From Flavimaricola sp. (GTDB lineage Bacteria > Pseudomonadota > Alphaproteobacteria > Rhodobacterales > Rhodobacteraceae), in contig JAQWWH010000031.1 of NCBI GenBank assembly GCA_029255105.1, positions 1 to 64,000 on the forward strand: a DNA stretch of 64,000 nt, written 5' to 3'. The notes beneath the pieces were generated by a model. It had not been told where the DNA came from. It did no database searches and saw only the letters and a program-made list of their open reading frames with translations. The position numbers were made by a program, and so were the translations under genes. Shown piece after piece: positions 35,360 to 44,115 of the stretch (within the stretch, counting starts at the first letter, position 1; each line of letters opens with the position of its first letter).

Positions 35360-36193
35360 ATGCCCCAACCCCAAAGTCGCCGACGGATCATCGTCCATGG
35401 CGGCTTTCACAAGACAGGCACATCCTCGATCCAGGCGGCACTTAATCAGAACGGTCCGCTGATCTGGCCGCACTACGCGCTCGTCCTGCCCGGCCGCATT
35501 CCTGACGTTCTGAAAGCGGCCACCTTTCAATCGCGCATAGGCGACCCGTTCTCCCTGTCCGAATACGCCTTTAGGCTGCAGACGTTTCTTGGAACGCTGG
35601 TTCTTGGCCGAAAGCGCAGGCTTTGTATAAGCGCAGAGGATCTCTGCGGTTTGATCCCGGGCCGCAACGGTCAAGATGGCTATACGGCCGCGCCAGAATT
35701 GATGGCGACGACCGCCCGTGTCCTCGAAGAAGTCTGCGGTCCCGAATTTGACATCACGTTTTACCTGTCGCTTCGGCGGTCCGAAGCGTGGCTGCGCAGC
35801 ACCTACTTTCAGAACCTCCGGCGGTCCCGTCTGACAATGGACATGGAAAGCTACGTAGATATTCTTCGACCAAAGGTTGACCTGCAACATTCCGCAGCAG
35901 AAATCGCCAAGGCCGTGGCCCCTCATCGCGTCGTTACAACCTGGCTGGAGGACACAAGCCCCCTGCCGCTGGGTCCAGCAACGCCAATCGTCGACTTGCT
36001 GGGCCTGCCCAGAGCGACAAGAAAGGCGATGACAGCGGCCGGGCCCCGGAATGCAAGCCCAACAAAAGAGATCGTGGACCAGATGTTGGCAATGAACCGT
36101 AGCGGTCTTGATGACGACTTGCTGATGGCTCGAAAGCTGGCCTTGTGGAACAAACAAAACCTTGAGCAACGACCTCCTACCCTGACGGCCTGA
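35360..36193 (+). CDS. Sulfotransferase-like protein 2
   Basis: 277 residues, paralogue of the preceding gene. It shares the start IIVHGGFHKTGTSSIQAAL (P-loop HKTGTSS), a FDITFYLSLRRSEAWLRSTYFQ segment in the place of the 3'-phosphate motif, and the C-terminal VDQMLAMNRSGLDDDLLMARKLALW, which parallels SEYLALNRSALTDADVRTRKAALL in copy 1. The two arose by tandem duplication followed by strong divergence. The substrate is unknown. Confidence 0.7.
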   Translation: MPQPQSRRRIIVHGGFHKTGTSSIQAALNQNGPLIWPHYALVLPGRIPDVLKAATFQSRIGDPFSLSEYAFRLQTFLGTLVLGRKRRLCISAEDLCGLIPGRNGQDGYTAAPELMATTARVLEEVCGPEFDITFYLSLRRSEAWLRSTYFQNLRRSRLTMDMESYVDILRPKVDLQHSAAEIAKAVAPHRVVTTWLEDTSPLPLGPATPIVDLLGLPRATRKAMTAAGPRNASPTKEIVDQMLAMNRSGLDDDLLMARKLALWNKQNLEQRPPTLTA

Positions 36194-36245
36194 CCGGCAT
36201 AATGGGGACGTTCCCATCGGCCCCTACTTGGCGTATGTGGGCGCA

Positions 36246-37085
36246 ATGACTGACGATGCCAAATCCACTTCCGCCCCGCGGGCCATGGGCCGCAAATCCA
36301 TCCGTCCGACCTTGCGCCCGCGCGAGCTGATGACCGACGACCCCGATCTGGCCGGCAGCTGGATGGCACAGGTGATCACGCTGGTCCCTCAGGCGTTCCC
36401 TGGTGTGCTTGGCGAAAGCCTGACGGGGAAGGCCCTGCAGGACGGGCTGTGGCAGCTGCGCACCCATGATCTGCGCACCTTCGGGGAGGGCAGGCATCAC
36501 AACGTCGATGACACTCCTGCAGGCGGCGGGGCCGGGATGGTGCTGCGGGCCGATATCGTGGGCAAAGCTATCCTTGAGGCCAAATCACAGGCGCGGGGGA
36601 TCACCCCTTTGATCTACCTCTCACCCAGGGGACGGCCCTTCGACCAGGCCATGGCAAGAAGCCTTGCCCGCGCGGACGGGGTCATCCTGCTCTGTGGGCG
36701 GTTCGAGGGTGTGGACGAGCGTGCGCTCGAACATTTCGGGGTCACCGAGGTCTCATTGGGCGACTTTATCCTGACGGGTGGCGAGATCGCCGCACAGGCC
36801 TTGATTGACGCGACCGTCCGGCTTATACCCCGCGTGCTTGGGAATCAGGCGTCCACTGAAGAGGAATCCTTTTCTCATGGGCTTTTGGAACATCCCCAGT
36901 ATACAAAACCGGCCGTCTGGGAAGGTCGCGCGATACCCGAAGTGCTTCTGTCGGGACATCACGCGAAGATAACTGCCTGGCGGAAGGCGATGGCCGAAAG
37001 GCTTACGAAAGAACGACGACCTGATCTCTGGCGGGCATACTGTGCGCAGCACGGCTTGAACCCGGATGAAGACCAAGAGCTCTGA
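36246..37085 (+). CDS. trmD: tRNA (guanine37-N1)-methyltransferase
   Basis: 279 residues from ATG 36246. The SPOUT knot is visible: [33 protein letters not shown] and the diagnostic [20 protein letters not shown], followed by [14 protein letters not shown]. It carries an N-terminal extension of about 40 residues before [15 protein letters not shown], where most TrmD proteins start. It methylates G37 next to the anticodon using S-adenosylmethionine and prevents frameshifting. Confidence 0.95.
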   Translation: MTDDAKSTSAPRAMGRKSIRPTLRPRELMTDDPDLAGSWMAQVITLVPQAFPGVLGESLTGKALQDGLWQLRTHDLRTFGEGRHHNVDDTPAGGGAGMVLRADIVGKAILEAKSQARGITPLIYLSPRGRPFDQAMARSLARADGVILLCGRFEGVDERALEHFGVTEVSLGDFILTGGEIAAQALIDATVRLIPRVLGNQASTEEESFSHGLLEHPQYTKPAVWEGRAIPEVLLSGHHAKITAWRKAMAERLTKERRPDLWRAYCAQHGLNPDEDQEL

Positions 37086-37137
37086 GGACGCGACAACATC
37101 CGTGGGCAAACCACGCGCATCAAAAGGAGCAGATCAG

Positions 37138-37521
37138 ATGGACCTGATCGCACAACTGGAGGCCGAGCAAATCGCCTCCCTCGGGAAAGACATTCCCGAC
37201 TTCAAGGCCGGCGACACCATTCGCGTCGGTTTCCGCGTGACAGAAGGCACCCGTACCCGGGTTCAGAACTACGAGGGCGTTTGCATCAGCCGCAAGAATG
37301 GCTCGGGCATTGCCGGATCGTTCACCGTCCGCAAGATTTCCTTTGGCGAAGGCGTTGAGCGGGTTTTCCCCCTGCACTCCACCAACATCGACAGCATCAC
37401 CGTGGTTCGCCGCGGTCGCGTCCGTCGTGCCAAGCTGTACTATCTGCGCGATCGTCGGGGCAAGTCTGCCCGGATCAAGGAGATGACGAACTACAAACCT
37501 GCGGCAAACGCCGAAGCCTGA
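37138..37521 (+). CDS. rplS: 50S ribosomal protein L19
   Basis: 127 residues from ATG 37138, 8 bases after AAGGAG; an upstream in-frame extension lacks L19 features. Conserved segments: [77 protein letters not shown]. Located at the 30S-50S interface. It follows trmD in the usual order and is 11 bases from rpmE. Confidence 0.97.
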   Translation: MDLIAQLEAEQIASLGKDIPDFKAGDTIRVGFRVTEGTRTRVQNYEGVCISRKNGSGIAGSFTVRKISFGEGVERVFPLHSTNIDSITVVRRGRVRRAKLYYLRDRRGKSARIKEMTNYKPAANAEA

Positions 37522-37532
37522 GGAGAGATGAG

Positions 37533-37754
37533 ATGAAAGACGGCATTCACCCCGAGTACCACCTCATCGACGTCAAGATGACCGATGGCACTGTGATCCA
37601 GATGAAGTCCACCTGGGGCAAAGAAGGCGATCAGATGTCGCTTGAGATTGATCCCCTGTCCCACCCGGCCTGGACCGGTGGCGGCACACGCCTGCTTGAC
37701 AGCGGCGGCCGGGTATCGAAGTTCAAGAACAAGTACGCAGGCCTGGGCTTCTAA
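37533..37754 (+). CDS. rpmE: 50S ribosomal protein L31
   Basis: 73 residues: [51 protein letters not shown] and the C-terminal [11 protein letters not shown]. No CxxC cysteines are present, so this is the zinc-free form. It ends the translation block; a strong terminator begins 32 bases past the stop. Confidence 0.96.
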   Translation: MKDGIHPEYHLIDVKMTDGTVIQMKSTWGKEGDQMSLEIDPLSHPAWTGGGTRLLDSGGRVSKFKNKYAGLGF

Positions 37755-37785
37755 GCTTTCGCCAGCAGAACGATACGAACCAAAA

Positions 37786-37810
37786 AACGCCGCCCTTCGG
37801 GGCGGCGTTT
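37786..37810 (+). terminator. Terminator after rpmE
   Basis: A 10-bp stem (AACGCCGCCC 37786-37795 and GGGCGGCGTT 37800-37809) around a UUCG tetraloop, with a run of A before and T after, so it could work in both directions. Confidence 0.9.
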
Positions 37811-37828
37811 GTCGTTCGGGGGGTGGGG

Positions 37829-37854
37829 GTAAGGTGGGTTCAAACCCACCTTAC
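37829..37854. repeat. 26-bp convergent-junction palindrome, copy 4
   Basis: Arms GTAAGGTGGGTT and its complement, centre CA. The last arm position is T here instead of C, and the partner is A instead of G, so pairing is kept. It lies 21 bases before copy 5. Confidence 0.9.
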
Positions 37855-37875
37855 TCAAACAAACCGTGCCTTTGC

Positions 37876-37901
37876 GTAAGGTGGGTCAAGACCCACCTTA
37901 C
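37876..37901. repeat. 26-bp convergent-junction palindrome, copy 5
   Basis: Arms GTAAGGTGGGTC and its complement, centre AA. Second of two copies between rpmE and the convergent helicase gene, ending 4 bases from the helicase stop. Confidence 0.9.
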
Positions 37902-37905
37902 CTCC

Positions 37906-39195
37906 TCACGCGGCCTGATGCGCCCGGCCCTTGCCTGGTGCACGCCGACGTCCGCCGCCCGCCGCCGGCCGGCCGCCCGCATTGGCAGCGCCCTTACCGC
38001 CACCGCCACCAAAGCGCCGTCCCTGGCCGCCACCGCCGCCACTGCGCTTCTTGGGCGCACCGATGACTTCCCAGGGCCTGCCAGAGGCGACGGGGATATC
38101 GGCCTTCATTGCCTTTTGGATGTCCTTCAGCTCGCCCATTTCCTCGGGCGAGCAAAAGGCGATGGCGGCCCCATCCGCACCGGCGCGGGCCGTCCGGCCA
38201 ATCCGGTGAACGTAGTTTTCAGCCACATTCGGCAGTTCGTAATTGTAGACGTGGCGCACCTCAGGGATGTCGAGGCCACGGGCCGCGACATCTGTCGCCA
38301 CCAACACGCGAACCTTGCCTTCCTTGAAGTCCCGGATCGCCCGGTCCCTTTGTCCCTGGCTCTTGTTGCCGTGGATGGAGGCAACGGCAAAGCCCTTGCT
38401 CTCAAGCAATTTCGACAGCTTTTCCATTCCGTGCTTGGTCCGGCCGAAAACCAGGGCCCGCTCATCCCGGTGCGCATCAAGCAGTTCAATCAACAGATCG
38501 ACCTTGGCCTTCTGTGCAACGAAGTGCACCGACTGGCTGATCTTGGCCACGGCCTGGCCTGGTGGATTGACCTGCACCCGTACAGGTTCGCGCAGGAAGG
38601 CGGCTGCCAGCTCTTCCATTTGTTTGGGCATGGTGGCCGAGAACAGCATGGTCTGCTTGTCCGCAGGCAGCAGCGGTGCGATGCGGCGCAGGGCGTGGAT
38701 AAAGCCCATGTCCAGCATCTGGTCCGCCTCGTCCAGTACAAGGAACCGTGTCTCGGAAAGGGTAACGGCACGGCGGTCAAGAAGGTCGATCAACCGGCCC
38801 GGCGTGGCGACCAGAAGGCTGACCCCCCGTTCCATCCGACGGATCTGACCGGTGATGCCGGCCCCGCCGACGACCAGGGCGACCTTCAGGTGGGTGCCTT
38901 GGGTATAGGCGGTCAGATTGTCTGATATCTGCTTGGCCAATTCGCGTGTGGGGGCAAGGACCAGGGCCTTGGCGCCTTTTGGCACCGGACGACCACCGTC
39001 TTTGATGAGGGCGTCGATCATCGGCAGGCCAAAGGCCGCCGTTTTGCCGGATCCTGTCTGGGCAAGGCCCATGACATCACGGCCATTCATGGCGTGCGGG
39101 ATGGCCTGACTTTGGATCGGGGTCGGTTCGGTAATCCCTTGTTCGGCAAGGGCAGCAATCAGTCGGGGCGCAAGGCCCAGCATGTCGAAATCCAT
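37906..39195 (-). CDS. DEAD-box RNA helicase, RhlE type
   Basis: 429 residues from ATG 39195 (AGGA seven bases upstream). All core motifs are present: Q motif (GITEPTPIQSQAIP), motif I (AQTGSGKT), Ia (PTRELAKQI), DEAD as VLDEADQMLDMG, SAT in LFSATMPKQM, and motif VI HRIGRTARAG. The C-terminal tail is glycine and arginine-rich (GGGGGQGRRFGGGGGKG), a common RNA-binding extension. It unwinds RNA, often during cold or in ribosome assembly. Convergent with rpmE; two palindromes separate them. Confidence 0.95.
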   Translation of the reverse strand: MDFDMLGLAPRLIAALAEQGITEPTPIQSQAIPHAMNGRDVMGLAQTGSGKTAAFGLPMIDALIKDGGRPVPKGAKALVLAPTRELAKQISDNLTAYTQGTHLKVALVVGGAGITGQIRRMERGVSLLVATPGRLIDLLDRRAVTLSETRFLVLDEADQMLDMGFIHALRRIAPLLPADKQTMLFSATMPKQMEELAAAFLREPVRVQVNPPGQAVAKISQSVHFVAQKAKVDLLIELLDAHRDERALVFGRTKHGMEKLSKLLESKGFAVASIHGNKSQGQRDRAIRDFKEGKVRVLVATDVAARGLDIPEVRHVYNYELPNVAENYVHRIGRTARAGADGAAIAFCSPEEMGELKDIQKAMKADIPVASGRPWEVIGAPKKRSGGGGGQGRRFGGGGGKGAANAGGRPAAGGGRRRAPGKGRAHQAA

Positions 39196-39606
39196 TCGGA
39201 TATCCTGTTCATAAATCGGGGGGCCTTTGAGCAGGCCCGCAATAAGGGTCGTGCCCGCAGATCCCATTGCAGGATGCGGACGGCAAAAGGGTTGCGCCGT
39301 GAACCTGATCTCAAGACCGGATTGTCCCGAAACCGTCCTGGCGCGGCCCCTTGCGTGAAGATGGGAACCTCAGTCGACACATCGCCCTGCACTCACATCG
39401 CGGTAACGCGACAGCGCGCTGCTCACGCGGCAGCTGGGTCAATGGTTAGGTGGCACATGGCCCTTGTGCGACACAAAGTCAATGGTCGTGACGTCAAAGC
39501 AGCCCTTGTGGCATCCTCTGCCTTCCCCTAGTGGCCACCCAGACATAGACTGACGCAATCTGTGCCGCGACAAAGACGGCAAAGGTAAAAGTGAAGGGCT
39601 GGGGCA
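39196..39606. other. Divergent promoter region without a supported gene
   Basis: 411 bases between the helicase and mipZ, which point away from each other. Short open frames show no conserved features. No clear promoter pair, operator or RNA structure could be assigned by eye. Confidence 0.4.
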
Positions 39607-40416
39607 GTGGCGCATATCATCGTTGTAGGCAATGAAAAGGGCGGCGCGGGTAAATCAACCGTTGCCATGCATGTGGCGACCGCCCTTGCCAGAATGGGCC
39701 ACAAGATCGGGTGCCTCGACCTCGATCTTCGCCAGAAATCGCTGGCCCGCTATTTTACCAACCGGCGTGCCTTTATGGCTGACCAGGGGCTCGACCTGCC
39801 GACCCCGTCCTATGTCGATCTGCCCGAGATCTCCAAAGAGGAGATTGGCCCAGGTGAAAACGTCTTTGACCACCGCCTTTCGGCCGCAGTGGCCGGGCTG
39901 GAACCGGAAAGCGATTTCATCCTGATCGATTGCCCCGGGTCTCACACTCGGCTCAGCCAGGTGGCCCACAGCCTGGCCGACACCCTGATCACGCCGCTGA
40001 ACGACAGCTTCATAGATTTTGACCTGTTGGCCCATATCGGGACGGACGGCGAAACCATCACAGGGCCGTCGATCTATTCGGAAATGGTTTGGAATGCCCG
40101 CCAGCTACGGGCCCAGGCCGGGCTTGCCCCCATTGACTGGGTGGTCATTCGCAACCGCCTGGGTGCGCAGAACATGGTGAACAAGCAAAAGATGGAAGCG
40201 GCCGTGGCCAAGCTATCGCGCCGGATCGGTTTTCGGACTGCGCCGGGCTTCAACGAACGAGTGATCTTTCGCGAGCTGTTTCCCCGAGGGCTAACCTTGC
40301 TGGACCTGCGCGACATTGGAGTAGAGCGGCTTAATATCTCGAACGTCGCGGCCCGACAGGAAATGCGCGACATGATCAAGGCGTTGAACCTGCCCGGCGT
40401 CTCTGTCGACTTTTGA
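39607..40416 (+). CDS. mipZ: Division-plane positioning ATPase MipZ
   Basis: 269 residues from GTG 39607. A deviant Walker A (NEKGGAGKSTVAMHVA), a long insert with YVDLPEISKEEIGPGENVFDHRLSAAVAGL typical of MipZ, and DFILIDCPGSHTRLSQVAHSLAD identify this ParA/MinD relative. In alphaproteobacteria MipZ forms a gradient from the ParB-bound poles and limits FtsZ assembly to mid-cell. It appears to be a single gene; the convergent membrane protein starts 27 bases after its stop. Confidence 0.93.
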   Translation: MAHIIVVGNEKGGAGKSTVAMHVATALARMGHKIGCLDLDLRQKSLARYFTNRRAFMADQGLDLPTPSYVDLPEISKEEIGPGENVFDHRLSAAVAGLEPESDFILIDCPGSHTRLSQVAHSLADTLITPLNDSFIDFDLLAHIGTDGETITGPSIYSEMVWNARQLRAQAGLAPIDWVVIRNRLGAQNMVNKQKMEAAVAKLSRRIGFRTAPGFNERVIFRELFPRGLTLLDLRDIGVERLNISNVAARQEMRDMIKALNLPGVSVDF

Positions 40417-40443
40417 GGCCGCATCACGGCCGGCCCGCCAAGA

Positions 40444-40860
40444 TCAAAGTGCGCGACGCCCTTGGCGCAAAGCCATCCGCACCAACTTGACCGCCATTCC
40501 TGGCGACAGGGCGACCTGAGGTTTCGATACCTTTACCCCCTTTGGTGCGGCCGCTGTGGCATTGGGCCGCACCTCGGTCGGTATTTTGGGAAGGCGGCTC
40601 GACGCGACGAAGCGACTGGGGTCGACCTGCTTTTCGTTGGTGCTAAGCCGAACCGCTAGCGGCACTAGACCAAAGAGGCCAACGGCACCACCGATCTTGG
40701 AAAACACGCCAAAGATAGTCTGGCCTTCGCCAAGATTGTTCACCGTACCGCTCCAGATTTGGAGAACCGCGCCCACGCCCAGGATTGCGACCGCCAGGCA
40801 AAGGTAGGGCCAGGGTCCAAGAGCAAAGACCTTTCTCAAGAAAGACGGACCGGTTTTCAT
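40444..40860 (-). CDS. Small membrane protein, unknown function
   Basis: 138 residues from ATG 40860. Two hydrophobic segments (PWPYLCLAVAILGVGAVLQIW, about residues 16-36, and GGAVGLFGLVPLAVRL, about 57-72) are followed by a basic, proline-rich cytoplasmic tail. I recognise no family. It is convergent with mipZ and 88 bases upstream of the phnM end, on the same strand. Confidence 0.55.
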   Translation of the reverse strand: MKTGPSFLRKVFALGPWPYLCLAVAILGVGAVLQIWSGTVNNLGEGQTIFGVFSKIGGAVGLFGLVPLAVRLSTNEKQVDPSRFVASSRLPKIPTEVRPNATAAAPKGVKVSKPQVALSPGMAVKLVRMALRQGRRAL

Positions 40861-40960
40861 CGCACTCTCCAAGACTGATGGAGAAAGAAGTACCCCACAA
40901 ATGGGGCAGGTCCATGACCCAACAACGGAGCTTGAATGGCGAATTGAGGCGGCGCGCTGT

Positions 40961-42106
40961 CTAGCCGACCCGCCGCCCCCCGCACCAAGTCGTCCTCACC
41001 AAGGGTGTTCTTCCGTGGGTTGAAACCTGAATAAGGTCAGCGGCCTGCGCAACCACGATCTGCCCCCGGTCAGCCAGATTAGCCGCCAAAGCCGGTGCCC
41101 GGCTGACCGTCGCAACAGCGCGCGGCAGGTCCCCCCAGATCTCGGCCAGACGGAAGGCGGCATTGAGCAATCCAGCCGGAACGTAGTCCGATGACAGGAT
41201 ATCCAGCAGCCCCCGTTCCGCCAGATCGGCAGCCGAGACATTGCCCGAATGCGAGCCGCCGCGAATGAGGTTGGGGGCGCCCATCATGACGGCGATCCCC
41301 TGTTCGCGGCAGGCCTCGGCCGCCTCGACTGTTGTCGGAAACTCTGCCAGCCGGATTCCATGGCCAGCAGAGACAAGGACCTGCTCGGCCGTGGTGTCAT
41401 CGTGGCTGGCGAGAACGGCCCCGAGCCGGGCGGCGGCGGCGACAGATGCTGCCTCATGCGCCGCGCCAAGGCGTGCCTGCAACTCTTTCTGCCGATCGAC
41501 GTGGTCGTCAAAGTCGGCATCTGACAGCCCGTGCTTGCCGCAGACATAGTCCTTGTACTTCGTGATATCGCGAAACTGGCGCTGGCCCGGAGTATGGTCC
41601 ATCAGGCTTATGACGCCCACCGCGTCATCGGTCCCGAACTCTGCCAGTTCCTCGATCAGGGTTTCCGAACAGACCTCGGCCCGCAGGTGGATCAGGTGGT
41701 TGATCCGCAACGCCCCTGCTTCGCGCAGACCGCGCATTTCAGAGGCGAGGGTCCGGGCATACTTGCCATAGTTCGCCTTGCTCGAAGACACGACCGACCC
41801 CACGCGCATTGCATCGAACACGGTGGTGATCCCGCACATCGCCAGCTCACCGTCATGGGCCAGGATCGCCGCGTCATGGGGCCAGTTGACCCGGGGGCGC
41901 GGCTGGATGTGACGTTCAAGGTTGTCGGTGTGCAACTCGACCAGACCGGGCAGGAGGTAATCGCCACTAAGGTCGATCGCACCCCGCGGCACATGTGACC
42001 CTTCGCCGATCCCGGCAATCTTGCCATCGGCAAGCAGGACCCAACCCGTCATGACCCGGTCGGGCAGGACAAGTCTGGCGTTGGCCAGACACGTCTGGGA
42101 TGTCAT
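40961..42106 (-). CDS. phnM: PhnM, ribose 1-methylphosphonate 5-triphosphate diphosphatase
   Basis: 381 residues from ATG 42106, which gives the usual N-terminus (LANARLVLPDRVM); earlier in-frame ATGs at 42121, 42130 and 42157 are possible. The amidohydrolase metal site appears as ELHTDNLERHIQPRP (about residue 47) with later SLMDHTPGQRQF, ASHDDTTAEQV and MMGAPNLIRGGSHSGN. PhnM releases pyrophosphate from the triphosphate made by PhnGHIL. It is divergent from the DUF1045 gene, whose start lies 50 bases upstream. A second paralogue lies at 48806. Confidence 0.92.
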   Translation of the reverse strand: MTSQTCLANARLVLPDRVMTGWVLLADGKIAGIGEGSHVPRGAIDLSGDYLLPGLVELHTDNLERHIQPRPRVNWPHDAAILAHDGELAMCGITTVFDAMRVGSVVSSSKANYGKYARTLASEMRGLREAGALRINHLIHLRAEVCSETLIEELAEFGTDDAVGVISLMDHTPGQRQFRDITKYKDYVCGKHGLSDADFDDHVDRQKELQARLGAAHEAASVAAAARLGAVLASHDDTTAEQVLVSAGHGIRLAEFPTTVEAAEACREQGIAVMMGAPNLIRGGSHSGNVSAADLAERGLLDILSSDYVPAGLLNAAFRLAEIWGDLPRAVATVSRAPALAANLADRGQIVVAQAADLIQVSTHGRTPLVRTTWCGGRRVG

Positions 42107-42155
42107 GACGGTGTCATCCATTTCAGTCATCCGGGCAGATATCGCGGAGGTGTCC

Positions 42156-42842
42156 ATGTCACAGTTCGTCCGTTTTGCAATCTACTACCTGCCACCCGAC
42201 GGCCCTTTGGCCGAATTCGGGGCAAGATGGTTGGGGTGGGATGTTGGCGTCGGGCAATCCGTGGCCCATCCGACAAACACGCTGAGAGAGGCCCGCGTCG
42301 AAGAAGTGACCCGGACGCCCCGCAAATATGGCTTTCACGGCACCCTCAAGCCCCCTTTCCGGCTGGCCGAGGGGACGGACGGCTCGCAGCTTCATGCCGC
42401 AGTCCGGACTTTGGCGGCCAGCCTTGCGCCGGTCACGCTGGATCGGTTGCGCCTTGCCCGCCTTGGGCATTTTCTGGCGCTGGTACCTGACGGCGACACG
42501 ACCGCCCTTGGCCAGCTTGCAGCCCGCTGCGTGACCGAACCCGACCGGTTCCGCGCCCCTGCGTCCGAGGCCGAACTGGCCAGACGCCGAGCAGCCGGGT
42601 TGAGCGCACGGCAGGAGGACATGTTGCGCCACTGGGGCTATCCCTATGTTCTGGAAGAATTCGGCTTTCACCTTACCCTCACCGGACGCCTGCAGCCCGA
42701 CGAAATGGACGAGGTCGAAGCTGCACTTGCCTTGGCGCTGCCCGACTTGCCCAGCCCCTACATCATCGACCAGATTGCCCTTGCAGGCGAACGCAGCGAT
42801 GGTCGGTTCCAGCTTATCCATCGCTACGCACTCACCGGATAA
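42156..42842 (+). CDS. DUF1045 2H phosphoesterase of the phosphonate locus
   Basis: 228 residues from ATG 42156, 5 bases after CGGAGG. Two HxT motifs, KYGFHGTLKPPF (about residue 55) and EFGFHLTLTG (about 170), define a 2H phosphoesterase fold. The family is found in C-P lyase loci of alphaproteobacteria (TIGR03223, as far as I remember) but its reaction is not settled. In this locus, which lacks phnP, it is a candidate for opening 5-phosphoribosyl 1,2-cyclic phosphate. Its last 19 bases overlap the convergent phnN. Confidence 0.88.
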   Translation: MSQFVRFAIYYLPPDGPLAEFGARWLGWDVGVGQSVAHPTNTLREARVEEVTRTPRKYGFHGTLKPPFRLAEGTDGSQLHAAVRTLAASLAPVTLDRLRLARLGHFLALVPDGDTTALGQLAARCVTEPDRFRAPASEAELARRRAAGLSARQEDMLRHWGYPYVLEEFGFHLTLTGRLQPDEMDEVEAALALALPDLPSPYIIDQIALAGERSDGRFQLIHRYALTG

Positions 42843-43366
42843 AGAACCCGAAGGGCCTGAGCGACCGCCTCTTCCAGCGTTCCGTCATTTTGGATGTTGT
42901 AAGACGGGACGCCTTGCGCGAGCGGCTTGTCCGCCTGCTTCAGCCGGGCGGCAATCTCGGCCGCCGTTTCGCGGCCTCGCCCTGCCAGCCGCTGGGCCAG
43001 AACCTCGGGACTGGCCGTCACGTTCAGGACGGTAAGCTCGCCAAAGACAGCCTGTGCCTCTTGCAGCACCCCCCGGGACAGATTGACCAGCCCGTCGCGA
43101 CCAGACCGAACCGACAGCCGGGCGGCCTCGGGTATTCCGTAGAACAGGCCATGTGCTTGCCATTGCAGGCAAAACCCGCCCGCCTCGGCCAGACTTTGAA
43201 ACGTCTGTTCCGACACCGGCTCAAAGTCCTCGCCACCCCGCTCCGGGTCGCGGGTGATCACCCGGCGGACAACAGCCAGGTCGGGCCGCTGCCCGGCAAG
43301 CGCCGTCATCAGGCTGTCCTTGCCAACGCCCGACGGGCCGACGACCGCGATCATCCGGCCCGCCAT
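42824..43366 (-). CDS. phnN: Ribose 1,5-bisphosphokinase PhnN
   Basis: 180 residues. P-loop VVGPSGVGKDSLMTAL at the N-terminus, then VRRVITRDPERGGEDFEPVSEQTF and GFCLQWQAHGLFYGIP, the guanylate-kinase-like pattern of PhnN. It phosphorylates ribose 1,5-bisphosphate to PRPP, the last step that returns the ribose to metabolism. Its start overlaps the phnL stop as TGATG (43366). Last gene of phnGHIJKLN. Confidence 0.93.
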   Translation of the reverse strand: MAGRMIAVVGPSGVGKDSLMTALAGQRPDLAVVRRVITRDPERGGEDFEPVSEQTFQSLAEAGGFCLQWQAHGLFYGIPEAARLSVRSGRDGLVNLSRGVLQEAQAVFGELTVLNVTASPEVLAQRLAGRGRETAAEIAARLKQADKPLAQGVPSYNIQNDGTLEEAVAQALRVLYPVSA

Positions 43367-44049
43367 CAGGCGGCCTGTAGGGGGGCGAAGCCAGTTACAT
43401 CTACGACACGGTCGCAGACCCTGTCACGGGCCGCTTCGTCATGGAAAATGCCCATGATCGCCGCCCCACGATCCTTGGCCTCTTCGATCAGGGTCAGCAC
43501 GACCTCACGGTTTGCGGCGTCCAGACTGGCCGTCGGCTCATCCAGCAGCAGGACGGGATAGGGGTGGGCAAAGCCGCGGGCAATGTTGACCCGCTGCTGC
43601 TCGCCCCCCGAAAAGGTTGTCGGCGACAGGGACCAGAGGGTCTGGGGAATGTTCAACCGGGTCAACAGGTCACGGGCGCGGGCCAGAGCGGCCTCACGAT
43701 CCTCGCCCACAGCCAGCAAAGGCTCTGCCACCACCTCAAGGGTCGGAACACGCGGGACAACGCGCAGGAACTGGCTGACATAGCCCATGACCTCGCGGCG
43801 CAGGGCGAGGATCTCGCGCGGGGCGGCCTGCGCCACATCAAGGCCCGCCACCACAACCTTGCCCTTTGCGGCAAGGTAGTTGCCATAGACCATCCGCATC
43901 AGGGTCGACTTGCCAGCGCCCGAGGCACCAACGAGGGCCACGCATTCGCCCTTTGCCACCGACAGGGATGCGTTGCGCATAACCTCGATCACCGCCCCAC
44001 CCTGATTGTGCAGGGTAAAGGTCTTTGACACATCGCTCAGGGCGATCAT
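43366..44049 (-). CDS. phnL: C-P lyase ABC-type ATPase PhnL
   Basis: 227 residues from ATG 44049 with GGAG eight bases upstream; a GTG at 44067 is less likely. Walker A (LVGASGAGKSTLMRM), signature (FSGGEQQRVNIARG) and Walker B (VLLLDEPTASLD) are present. PhnL works with PhnGHI in the ribosyl-triphosphate transfer, not in transport. It follows phnK after 66 bases. Confidence 0.93.
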   Translation of the reverse strand: MIALSDVSKTFTLHNQGGAVIEVMRNASLSVAKGECVALVGASGAGKSTLMRMVYGNYLAAKGKVVVAGLDVAQAAPREILALRREVMGYVSQFLRVVPRVPTLEVVAEPLLAVGEDREAALARARDLLTRLNIPQTLWSLSPTTFSGGEQQRVNIARGFAHPYPVLLLDEPTASLDAANREVVLTLIEEAKDRGAAIMGIFHDEAARDRVCDRVVDVTGFAPLQAA

Positions 44050-44115
44050 GGGTTCCACTCCGGTCACAGCAGGGACCTCCGTTCAGTCATGGATAGGGTC
44101 AAGCACACCAACATG

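Noticed and set aside
37642..38925. Long plus-strand frame crossing rpmE, two palindromes and the helicase
   Set aside because: It spans a terminator and lies antisense to an intact DEAD-box helicase; no domain is visible.
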